NCBI GenBank assembly: GCA_033065855.1
Contig: JAVXUO010001408.1
Location: forward strand, 186,001 to 250,000
Origin: Escallonia rubra
Taxonomy: Eukaryota; Streptophyta; Magnoliopsida; Escalloniales; Escalloniaceae
Direction: 5' to 3'
DNA: 64,000 bases
Shown: positions 44,903 to 54,068 of the stretch, in pieces
Layout of the letters: each line of letters opens with the position of its first letter
How positions within the stretch are numbered: position 1 is the first letter of the stretch
Notes under the pieces: generated by a model
Told to the model about the DNA's origin: nothing
Databases searched by the model: none
The model's input: only the letters and a program-made list of their open reading frames with translations
Made by a program: the position numbers and the translations under genes

Positions 44903-45857
44903 TGTTGGAATTGGGTTTTAAACCCATTGTGGAGAAGTAACTTTGACTCAATTTTCAAATGGGTTCCAAACCATAGCTTGGTTAGGAACAAATTAATTCA
45001 CGTTCATCTATTGGAATAGATGATCGTGGTATATTCACATGTTTAAAACGAATGAGAAGTGAATGAAAAAATTGAAGCTAAAGTTAGTGGTTCACCTTGA
45101 AAGGAAAAGAGTATCCCACATTGAAGAGATAAAGCCAATGTTGTCTCCTTATAAGGCTTAGCCTTGAGCTAAGGGATGGGCCCCTTGGGGGTACCCATGT
45201 TTTGTAAGGAGGGAGGACCTAGGTTGACCCAAGGTCCACCACACGCGCGCGCCGCCCGCCCCGCCCCGTCCCGGTCCGGTCCGTGGCCGTGGCTTGGGCT
45301 TGGGCTAGGCCCAATCAGGCTTTATTCTTTTTGGGACAAATAAATTTTATTTATTTAATTTCCTTTCCGAAAGGTTGTAACCTTTCCTTTCCAACCAACC
45401 AGCTGTGAAGAGTTGCACCCCCCAGTGAATAATCTGTGTATAAAAACGAGTCAGTTTACAGAAGTTAAGTAATGTATTAATTAATCCCGAAGTTCTTCTG
45501 TACAAGAGTCTGTCCAGTTTTTAGTGTTTCGAAAAGAAGAAAGAGTTCTACCATTGTTTGGTTCGCCGGGTCTGGAAATTTGGTGTGCTACTATTTTCAG
45601 ACGTAGCCGTTGTATCCTGGGAGACTATCGTCGAGAGCCGTCAGCACCGTTGCGGGACGAATAAGTCTTAAGGACAGTGAATCAAATTCACGCCTCGGCC
45701 CCCTTTTTCCTTTGCTGTTCTGCAATCTTGTTGTGAGTTCATTTTAATTGTTCTTGCAAAGACTATTTGTTCTGTTTAGTAAACTACATCATTTCTGTAT
45801 TTTCGTACTTAATTGTTTTCTGCACAAGTATACACAAAGTATATATTTCGAGCAACA
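44903..45857 (+). repeat. 3' LTR of the young copia element
   Basis: 955 bp; the extra 13 bp relative to the 5' LTR are in short GC and GGTCC/CCGTGG repeats near 45244-45290. Confidence 0.93.
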
Positions 45858-45862
45858 TGTCA

Positions 45863-46645
45863 TGGAGTTTATCAGTGCTGCAGAACTTGAAGCTTGTGAA
45901 AAATCACAGAACCAAAGTAAGCGTTAGGTGTTTGCCTCTCGTAGATATAATGTCTGTAGATCGAAGAATGAGAGAGATACGAAGAATAAAAAAGAAGAAG
46001 AACAAGAATGCAATAAGAACATGACACATTTGAATTGTTAGACTGCGCAAGTGCATATTTACCGAGTATGCAATCGAACATGCTTCGCTTTTTCCTCCAA
46101 GACATAACGGTTAACATCTTTGACTTTGTGTGCATCAGTGTGGGTTAAGTTATTGATGGTGTGGCCACATAACCGAGTTACTTATGAATCATTATTTTGC
46201 CAAAATGCTATTGGACTCGCACGCTTGGAAGCTTCAACATGTAAAGAATGGCGCCCTCATCCCTCATAGTTTTGCTTACTGTTTGAGACTACTATACATC
46301 GGTATACATATACATGGAGTCTGATCCGTCGGGAGCATTATTTGAAAGTTCAGATCATTTTTTTATTTGACAGTCCACCCTTAAGCGTGCTATATAATGG
46401 GTAATATACATGTTCTTTCAGGTACGATTTGATTTGAGTGCCTATCTTGGGAGTATTGTGCAGGCTTTGGAGTAAGGTTTCTAGTTTATATTTTTTCGTT
46501 TCGCGTGAAATTTGTAATTTTGTTTTGGAATATATACGATGTGATCTATTATATTTTGTAAAAGTTAGTGTTGAATGTTAATTGATGGTGTATGACTTCA
46601 ATCTTATTTGTATGACTTGAAATTTGGTAAAGAATGAATGTTATT
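45863..46645. other. Rest of the DNA-element interior, no gene recognised
   Basis: After MEFISAAELEACEKS the coding resemblance to MuDR fades by about 45930. No transposase core, zinc finger or other domain was seen up to the MITE at 46655. Confidence 0.45.
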
Positions 46646-46654
46646 TTAAAGAAG

Positions 46655-46895
46655 AACAAACTTTGGCGCCTACTCGGGTTGTAGGAATTTTCCTCCAACC
46701 CCGTGTATAGTGATAATTAAAATCGTTAAATGTTTATAGTGGCTTTTCTTTTAATACTATCAGCGACAATTATTAGCATCATTTTTTTACCGTCACTAAT
46801 AAAAGTTAATAAAAATATTTAGGGATGATTGATTGTCGCTATATAGGGGGTAGGAGGAAGATTCCTCCAATCGAGTTAGCAGCCAAATTTTTTCC
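46655..46895. mobile_element. Mutator-type MITE, copy 3 (241 bp)
   Basis: Flanked by the perfect 9-bp duplication tttaaagaa (46646-46654 and 46896-46904). The left end gaacaaactttggcgcctac pairs imperfectly with the complement of the right end, ggaaaaaatttggctgctaa. The similarity between the two ends continues for about 55 bp, through tcctcc(a/t)accccc. Same family as 14294 and 22533. No coding capacity. Confidence 0.88.
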
Positions 46896-47045
46896 TTTAA
46901 AGAATGTAATTGTCGATGGATTGGTTGATTAGACTTAATTGTTGATGGATTAGTTGATTTAATTGTTCGTGTGAATTGAATGACAGAAAACAAGTTTAGA
47001 TTTTTAAAACATAATTTTTTCTTTTTAAGAAACATATATTTTTAA

Positions 47046-47513
47046 AATTTTGCTAATGGACTTTTAGCGACGAAATTACGTTGCGTTAAGTATTGTAAAC
47101 AAATTAGTGATAATTTTTAACGACGAAAAAATGTTGCGAAAGGTTTCAAACTTTAGCGACAGACTTTGCATCCCCAAAAGGTCTCTTCTTTTAAGCCGTA
47201 GACATACGACGATGGAAAATGTTTTGCGACGGACTTTAGAGACGAAAATTTTGTCGCTAAAAGCCATTTTTTTTTGTAAAATTACAAAAAAGTAAAAATT
47301 ACTGAAAATACTTTTACTGAAAAGAATATTCCGTCGGTGAGAGTAATTTTTTGGCCGATGGACTACCAATTTTCCATCGCTAATCTTTTAGCGATAGCCT
47401 TTTTCCCAACGGGCTTTTAGCGACAGACAGTCCATCGCTAAAAGTCTATACTGACGGAAAATGGACTTTTAGCGACATAAAAGTCCGCCGCTAAAAGTCC
47501 TTCTTCTTGTAGT
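47046..47513. repeat. Right subterminal region of the TIR element
   Basis: Dense TAGCGAC / GTCGCTAAA words: ttttagcgacgaaa (47061), ttgtcgctaaaag (47249), ttttagcgacagacagtccatcgctaaaag in two parts (47416-47444) and ccgccgctaaaagtcc (47484). Ends in cttcttcttgtagt. The left end of the element carries the same words at 30828-31020. Confidence 0.75.
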
Positions 47514-47972
47514 TAGATCCGCCACTTACCTACCACTGACCATCGCCCAATAACTGTTGCCGTTGGTTATTGCCGCCCGTCGCAATCAGCCTGCGCTGGC
47601 CACCTTCGCCAGTTGCCACCAACATTTGCTGGCTGCTTCCGCTTGTCGTCACTGACGACTGTCACCTGCTGCCCGTACAAGCCACTTGCAACTCCGCCAT
47701 TGCCGGTGGCCGCCACGCCCGCAACCATCAATCACCACTGCCTCGACACCACTAGTCGTCGTCAGCCATCGCTACCCATTGCCAGACCACCTCCGTGGCG
47801 GCCGCCTTTAACGCCGAAAGTTGCAAATTTAATTGGAAAGAAAATAGCTTTTGACTATGTTATTTCATCTTCAACTTTTATGAGGTATCCAAACAACAAA
47901 ACCCGAATTCTTTTCGATCAAAATTGTTAGTATTCCCTCACGCATAAAACGGTTGTCTGTCTACAAGCATAT
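47514..47972. other. C-rich spacer before the LINE
   Basis: 47530-47810 is CC- and GCC-rich with Pro/His-rich open frames that I attribute to composition. It resembles the CGG-rich block at 27770-27900 on the opposite strand. No gene seen. Confidence 0.45.
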
Positions 47973-48408
47973 TCTGTCTTGCAACGAACCCTCGGATTGG
48001 AGAAGCATATTTTGTCCGTTATGTTGTTCTCTGGAATGGAGAACCCACAGATTTCTTCACTCCCACTTGCGGCCTGAGGCAAGGCGATCCCTTATCGCCT
48101 TACCTTTTTATCCTTTGTCTCAATGAACTCTCTATACAGCTTTATCAGGCCGAAGCACGAAAGAACGTACATCCCATTAAAGTCACCCGATCATGCATAT
48201 GTATCTCTCACCTCCTTTTTCACTGTTTTCACCTCCTTTAGTACTCAGGCAGGCCTTAACATAAATCGGGCAAAATCAAAGATCACCTTTTCCAAAAACA
48301 CTCTTAGAGAGGTTCGTACCTTCTTCAGCCAAAATTGGGGTCTCTTGATTACGGATAAATTCGACCATTATTTGGGTGTGCCTATGTCACAAGGTAGATT
48401 AACTAGGG

Positions 48409-49089
48409 ATGATTTTGCTTAACCTCATTGACCAAGTCAAACGCAAACCTGCCACATGGACAATCAAAGCCCTTTCCTTTGCAGGTCGCACGACGTTAGT
48501 CAAATCCATCCGAAATTACATAACTATTTATTCCATGCAAGTTCATATCCTCCCAATGACTATCACAAACCAGATAGACATGCTTAGCCGAAACTTTTTA
48601 TGGGGACACAATGACACCGATCATAAATGGCATGGAGTAAACTGGAATACCATCAACCAACCAAGATCTTTAGGAGGTCTGAGCCTTCGGAAAACTTTTG
48701 ACACTAACAAGGCCATGTTTATGAACATGGTTTGGAGATTGTGGAAATTTCCTCACCATCTTTGGGCCAAGATTATTAAAAAAAAGTACTACCCAAATGA
48801 CGACTTATGGAACGCAACAGTTAAAAACAAGAATTCCAATTTCTGGAAAAATCTCGTTCGTGCTCGCGATAAAATTTTAGATTTCCTCCGATGGAAAATT
48901 GGAAATGGCGAGAACATTTCTCTTTGGCACCACAAATGGCATCCATTGGGAACTCTACGCAATTTGCTCATAGGACCCTTGCCAAAAGACAAGAAAAATA
49001 TCTGTGTTAAGGATGTCATCAAAGATAAGGAGTGGATATCCCTACCCTTAGGTCTCTCCTCCCTATCGACACAATCAGCCAAATATTAA
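48409..49089 (+). pseudogene. LINE ORF2 segment after the RT core
   Basis: 227 codons open without interruption: KRKPATWTIKALSFAGRTTL, then RNFLWGHNDTDHKWHGVNW and RSLGGLSLRKTF, ending in WKIGNGENISLWHHKW. This is the conserved linker between RT and zf-RVT in plant L1-type LINEs. It is part of the truncated LINE at 47986-53020, not a host gene. Confidence 0.88.
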
Positions 49090-49207
49090 ACATCCCCCTC
49101 CCTCTGTTCCATGAAACCCCTGACACAGTAATTTGGCCTTTCGATTGGGGACAGTGCACCGCTAAATCTGCTTATACTAAGCTTCTAAAACTGTTTCTCA
49201 TCAAACT

Positions 49208-49651
49208 TGTTGATATATGTCTTGTATTTATGTCCCACGTCGGTTACTCAAAGAAGGTTGCAACTTGACCCTTAGTATATAAGACATCTTGTCCCACATT
49301 GCTTGGAGAGAGAAGATCACTGCTTTCTCCAAGTATAAGTAAGGTGTCTTGTGTTGTGTTTAAGGCCAAGAGAGGAGAGTCCTTCTTGGAGTAGGCAAGA
49401 GAGGAGAGTCCTTCTTGGAGTAGGCAAGAGAGAAGAGTCCTTCTCTGAGTAGGAAAGAGAGGATAGTCTTTCTTTGGGTAGGCAAAGAAAGAAGAGTCCT
49501 TCTTTGAGTAGGAAAACAGTTGAGAGATACACGTGAGGGAGTGTTGTAAATCTGACTTGTGCAAAGTGGATTTGAGTTCTCTCATATTTCTTGTGTTTTC
49601 ATATTTGGTTATCGTGTTTTATACATATTTATCTTGAGCGATTTCGTAACA
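49208..49651 (+). repeat. 5' LTR of the copia derivative
   Basis: 444 bp, with a TATA-like tagtatataag near 49272 and five 29-bp tandem units (49368-49513). Confidence 0.95.
49368..49513. repeat. 29-bp tandem repeat x5 inside the LTR
   Basis: Units start at about 49368, 49397, 49426, 49455 and 49484, each AAGAGAGGAGAGTCCTTCTT-like followed by GGAGTAGGC. The first two are identical. The same array is in the 3' LTR at 51674-51819. Minus-strand open frames here are products of this repeat. Confidence 0.9.
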
Positions 49652-49716
49652 AGTGGTATCAAGAGCTTTCAGGTTTATTTTTTGGGCAAAATTAAAATCG
49701 ATTTGAGAGGATAAAT

Positions 49717-51276
49717 ATGTCGAACAACACGACCATGAAGTATGCCTGTGAACAATTTGATGGGAAGACGAATTTTGGCATATGGCAGAGCACGGTGAAG
49801 GATATCCTTGTGCAGCAAGGATTGCTCAAGCCTTTGCTGGGGAATAAGACCGAGTCAATGGATCAGGACGATTGGGAGGAATTACAGGCTAAGGCTGTAT
49901 CTACGATACGGTTGAATCTAGCCCTGAAGGTTAAGTACCAGGTTTTGATAGAGACTTCTCCAACAGCTCTGTGGCAGAAATTGGAGAAGATATATATGTC
50001 AAAATCTTTGTCGAATCGGTTATATCTGAAGAAAGATCTGTACCAATTACGGATGGATGAAGGTTCAGATCTGGGTGATCATATATCAGAATTTAACCGG
50101 TTGGTGTCCCAATTGTCGAGTATAGATGTTAAACTCGAGGAGGAAGATCAGGCGATTTTGTTATTATCTTCGCTTCCAAAATCATATGAGACCTTGAAGA
50201 CTACGTTGCTTATTGGGAAGGAGACATTGCTTGTTGATGATGTTATGTCGGCTCTTATGGACTCGAGCAGAGTTAATGGGACGAGTTCAAGCAGTCAAGG
50301 CGAAGGTCTGGTGGTAAGGTATGAAAATAAGAATGGTCATGGAAGAGGCAGAGGTCGGTCTAGAAGCAGAAATTCTGGACATGGAAAGGACAGGTCTAAG
50401 TCTCGTGGAAAGCAGGACAAGTCCAGTATTGAATGCTGGTATTGTAAAGAGATTGGTCACATTGCAAGAAGGTGTCCAGAAAGGAAGGAGAAGAAGAACG
50501 GAAAGAAACATGTGAACAATGCTAATGTTGCTGAAGAAGATGACAAAAGCAGCGATGGTGATCTCTACTTGGTTTCCTCGGTTGAGCAGCAAGAAGGTAA
50601 TCTCTTATCAGTTAGAGACAACAGTTTTTCTACGGAATGGTTTCTTGACTCTGCATGTTCGTTTCATATGTGCCCACATAAGGAATGGTTTGATTGTCTT
50701 ACTCCATGTGACGGTGGTACTGTGTTAATGGGTAATGACGCTGTTTGTAAAGTCATGGGGATAGGTACCATTAAAATTAAAATGTTTGATGGGATTGTGA
50801 GAACCCTGGGTGATGTAAGGTACATACCTGACTTGAAAAAGAATTTGATTTCCTTGGGCACACTTGATTCTATAGATTGTAGTATATCTATAAAAGGTGG
50901 AGTCATGAGAGTCAGCAAAGGTGAGGTTTCTGGCTTTGTGGATTCTGATTATGCTGGAGACTTGGATTCCAGGAGGTCCACGACTGGATATATTTTTACA
51001 TTCTATGGAGGGCCGATATGTTGGAAATCAGTGTTACAGTCTACGACAGCATTGTCAACTACAGAGGCAGAGTACATGGCATTGACAGAGGCAGCTAAGG
51101 AGGCAATATGGTTAAAGGGACTGGTAGAGGAGCTTGGCTTCAAGCAGCGTGGTGTTTTGTTACAGTGTGACAGTCAGAGTGCATTGGATTTGGCAAAGAA
51201 TCAGGTTTTCCATGCAAGGACCAAGCATATTGATGTACGTTATCATAGGGTCCGTGAATGGATTAATTCTAAATAA
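49717..51276 (+). CDS. Gag / RNase H reading frame of the copia derivative
   Basis: One open frame of 519 residues. Parts seen: copia gag (about 1-230, with FDGKTNFGIWQSTVKDIL near the start), a basic R/G/S-rich segment, a CCHC zinc knuckle (CWYCKEIGHIARRC, about 241-254), the start of a protease region (WFLDSACSFHMC, about 308) and the C-terminal part of RNase H (DSDYAGDLDSRRSTTGY, about 409; LLQCDSQSALDLAKN, about 482). Integrase and reverse transcriptase are not represented. Such a gag-bearing product could in principle package element RNA; that is inference. Confidence 0.88.
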   Translation: MSNNTTMKYACEQFDGKTNFGIWQSTVKDILVQQGLLKPLLGNKTESMDQDDWEELQAKAVSTIRLNLALKVKYQVLIETSPTALWQKLEKIYMSKSLSNRLYLKKDLYQLRMDEGSDLGDHISEFNRLVSQLSSIDVKLEEEDQAILLLSSLPKSYETLKTTLLIGKETLLVDDVMSALMDSSRVNGTSSSSQGEGLVVRYENKNGHGRGRGRSRSRNSGHGKDRSKSRGKQDKSSIECWYCKEIGHIARRCPERKEKKNGKKHVNNANVAEEDDKSSDGDLYLVSSVEQQEGNLLSVRDNSFSTEWFLDSACSFHMCPHKEWFDCLTPCDGGTVLMGNDAVCKVMGIGTIKIKMFDGIVRTLGDVRYIPDLKKNLISLGTLDSIDCSISIKGGVMRVSKGEVSGFVDSDYAGDLDSRRSTTGYIFTFYGGPICWKSVLQSTTALSTTEAEYMALTEAAKEAIWLKGLVEELGFKQRGVLLQCDSQSALDLAKNQVFHARTKHIDVRYHRVREWINSK

Positions 51277-51513
51277 ATTGTCGTGCACAAGGTTCACACT
51301 AATGACAACGCTGCTGATATGCTCACGAAGACAGTCACGACAGAGAAGTTCAAGCATTGCTTGAGCTTGATTCATCTTCTTTCTTGTTGAGTTCAAGGTG
51401 GAGTGTATCCCTACCTTTAAAGGGGATGCAAGGTGGAGTACCTGAAGAAGGTACTGAAGGCATACTACACTTTCCTCATGGAGTGGTTTGTTAATACAAG
51501 CCAAGGTGGAGAT

Positions 51514-51957
51514 TGTTGATATATGTCTTGTATTTATGTCCCACGTCGGTTACTCAAAGAAGGTTGCAACTTGACCCTTAGTATATAAGACATCTTGTCC
51601 CACATTGCTTGGAGAGAGAAGATCACTGCTTTCTCCAAGTATAAGTAAGGTGTCTTGTGTTGTGTTTAAGGCCAAGAGAGGAGAGTCCTTCTTGGAGTAG
51701 GCAAGAGAGGAGAGTCCTTCTTGGAGTAGGCAAGAGAGAAGAGTCCTTCTCTGAGTAGGAAAGAGAGGATAGTCTTTCTTTGGGTAGGCAAAGAAAGAAG
51801 AGTCCTTCTTTGAGTAGGAAAACAGTTGAGAGATACACGTGAGGGAGTGTTGTAAATCTGACTTGTGCAAAGTGGATTTGAGTTCTCTCATATTTCTTGT
51901 GTTTTCATATTTGGTTATCGTGTTTTATACATATTTATCTTGAGCGATTTCGTAACA
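51514..51957 (+). repeat. 3' LTR of the copia derivative
   Basis: 444 bp, apparently identical to 49208-49651, including the five-unit 29-bp array (51674-51819). Confidence 0.95.
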
Positions 51958-53033
51958 AAACTGACTCGATGTGGATTTGGAAGGTGAATTGCCCACCTAG
52001 ACTGCAAAGCTTCCTTTGGAAATGCATGCACAACGCCCTCCCTGTTCGCGATAACCTCCATTGGCTTCTTGACACCAGCTGCCCTCATGGGTGTGGTCTA
52101 AAGGAAACTTTAAACCGTTGTCTGCAGGAATGTCCTCATGTGCGGATCATATAGGATACTTGGACTATCATAAACCCTCTTCATAAACTCAACTCTCTTG
52201 ACCAAAATCTTTGCAACTGGCGCAAATTTCAAACTACTTCCACACGCAACTTAGGCTGGAATGAGATTCCTTGGCCGACTCTCTTTGTTTTCCAACTCAA
52301 CACAATCTGGAAACATCGGAATCAGCTCACTATTCTCCACAGTTTTCCCGCCTGCTACGATTCTCATCGACGAGGCCAAGTCTATATCCCAAGACTACCA
52401 TTTCTACATACAACATAAAAATCAACACATGCACAAAACATTTATTAGACAGATTAGATGGCAACCACCTCTAGAGCTCTGGACGAAACTCAACACTGAT
52501 GGAAGTGCAAACCAACGAACAAACTAGGCGGGTGCGGCAGCTCTGCTTCGCGACAGTACTGGCAAATGGATAACAGGGGCTCTCGCCGCTTGAACGCAAT
52601 CGATAGCCACACGGCGGAATGGTGGGCAGTCTGCGATGGACTCACTTTGGCATGAGACACAAATCAGTGACGAATCCTTCTTGAAACAGATGATAACAGT
52701 ATAGTTCACTTCCTTTTAACAGAACAACATCCTGATCCTCTTCATGAGACACTGGTTTTTGATTGCAGGGAGCTGCTCAAGCGTGAGTGGTAAGTATGGG
52801 TTTCCCATACTCTACGGGAAACAAACTTTTGTGCGGATCAAATGTCAAAGCAGGCGGGGAAATATCAGCAAGAGGGATTTTGTATTTAGAATCATGAGCC
52901 GATTTTTTGTCCAACCTCCTGTACAATGATGCTAGTGGGAGAGCCACCCCACGAAGTGTGGCTCAAACTGATGTTATATAATTAAATAATATATTTTGCT
53001 CAAAAAAAAAAAAAAAAAAATCTGTCTTGCAAC

Positions 53034-54068
53034 AATCACCCAGGTCTACAGCAAAAAGGCAAAGAAAATTTTCTCTGCCATGACAGCCACAACGCTTCTG
53101 TACATGGTCCTGACGAAATGAGCAATAAAACATACTCGACCTATGCATACTTCTGTTTCTTTTACCTTGGTTGATTCAGTGGAAATCTTTAGATAACTTT
53201 ATATCGGCTCAATCTAATCAAGACTAAAACTGTTTATCTTCCTTGGAGATCATGAAATTATAGGAAATAAAGAAAAATTAGTGGCACGGAATGAGGGTGA
53301 ACAATGATTTGCGAATACTCTGCTATCCAACTCAAAAGGTGGTGCGCAACACGCCAACACCTGCGTGGTAGCGAGTACTTGTTTGATCTAAACCAGATAT
53401 AGGCATGCCAATGCGGGAACTGCAGTTTGCTTTGCAGATCTTTCAAGGAAAGGCTTTCCATGCCAGATTCTGCAAATCTTCGATGGCTGCAACGGTTTGC
53501 AGAATTGTGTAGAAGAAAATTGAATACGAGGCTGGAATTTATGCATTGGGTACACGGAATTTCAGATAAAACAGGACAACAGAACTATCTTAGGTCGAAC
53601 GTACAAGAATTGGGGTTTATGCCAGGTTGGGGACTTGAGATTGAGTAACTCTACGGACTAGTATAGGGACATTTGTTGCTCTTTGGGCCAGGGCCCCTAC
53701 GGGCGTTTATCTTTGTTGTTGATTGTTGTAAATCACCGAAAAGAACAAAAACAAAGTGGAAGGAGATTAGGTGAAGGAGGGTGGCGGATGTATGTAGAAA
53801 TGAGATTCAAGAGGTACTTAAAGCGTTATATATCTTGAGTGGTTGACAAAGAGTTGCATCAAGATTCTTGCACAGAGGCTTGTTCTCTTTCATTTACGAT
53901 AAGGTGTACATCTGAGCTCTGCATAATGGGAAAGGTACGACACAAATGAACCTCTTACTGACAACTTAGGTAACGAAGAAAGCAGGTCTCCCTTTGAGCA
54001 CAAGATTAACAAAGTGTGTTACATTGAAGGAAAAAAGATTCTTCAAAGGCCAAATAGCACTATCATTA
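53034..54068. other. Region downstream of the DUF2921 gene, no gene assigned
   Basis: Likely includes the 3' untranslated region of the DUF2921 gene next to 54068. The longest plus frame (53427-53648, 73 codons) has no recognisable domain or repeat and is not called. Confidence 0.45.

Larger units (their letters stand above)
39138..45857 (+). mobile_element. Ty1/copia element, young, looks whole
   Basis: LTRs at 39138-40079 (942 bp) and 44903-45857 (955 bp), TGTTGGAATT...GAGCAACA, bounded by the perfect 5-bp duplication tgtca (39133-39137 and 45858-45862). A purine-rich tract (catgtggggga) precedes the 3' LTR. By eye the LTRs differ at about nine substitutions (roughly 1%) plus small length differences in a GC-rich patch, implying an insertion age of the order of 0.4-0.7 million years at common plant rates. 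One long frame covers gag-pol. The usual TGGTATCAGAGC primer site does not directly follow the 5' LTR. The element sits in the DNA-transposon remnant. Confidence 0.95.
30811..47513. mobile_element. TIR DNA element (CACTA/MULE-type ends) expanded by nested insertions
   Basis: The left end reads actataagaaaaataat then CTTTAGCGACAGAC. The complement of the right end reads actacaagaagaagg then ACTTTTAGCGGCGGAC. Both ends continue into subterminal TAGCGAC / GTCGCTAAA words in both orientations (30835-31020 and 47046-47500). Without the two copia insertions and the MITE, about 2.8 kb remain. Sequence inside has features of an MuDR-like transposase (31299-31366, 38590-39120). ACTACAAGAA ends are usual for CACTA elements, so the superfamily is unresolved. 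No matching target duplication was found, and it remains possible that the two ends belong to different family members. Confidence 0.5.
49208..51957 (+). mobile_element. Short non-autonomous Ty1/copia derivative, very young
   Basis: Two 444-bp LTRs (49208-49651 and 51514-51957), TGTTGATATATG...TTTCGTAACA, that look identical along their whole length. They are bounded by the perfect 5-bp duplication aaact (49203-49207 and 51958-51962). A tRNA-iMet-like primer site (tggtatcaagagc) starts at 49654 and a purine-rich tract (ccaaggtggaga) precedes the 3' LTR. Total 2,750 bp. Gag and the end of RNase H are present; integrase and reverse transcriptase are absent, so it would depend on proteins of another element. 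No LTR difference seen by eye means a very recent insertion, probably below a few hundred thousand years. Confidence 0.95.
47986..53020 (+). mobile_element. 5'-truncated LINE (plant L1 type with RNase H), split by a copia derivative
   Basis: Bounded by the perfect 13-bp duplication tctgtcttgcaac (47973-47985 and 53021-53033) with a 19-A tail (53002-53020). The copy starts inside the reverse transcriptase: GLRQGDPLSPYLFILCLNEL (about 48076-48135), then the RT C-terminal region (48409-49089), zf-RVT (51970-52154) and RNase H (52440 onward; KLNTDGSANQ, later EANFCADQMSKQAGK-like words at 52815-52860). Several frame breaks and a missing RT active-site stretch make it non-functional. The copia derivative at 49208-51957 entered later. 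Net LINE length is about 2.3 kb. Confidence 0.93.

Noticed and set aside
49368-49513. CRISPR-like array
   Set aside because: Head-to-tail units without unique spacers, in a plant LTR.
49244-51891. Two identical 113-codon minus-strand frames as a duplicated gene
   Set aside because: They are the minus-strand reading of the two LTRs (29-bp repeats) of the copia derivative.
53427-53648. Small host gene of 73 codons downstream of DUF2921
   Set aside because: No recognisable motif, no support beyond an open frame of a length expected by chance.
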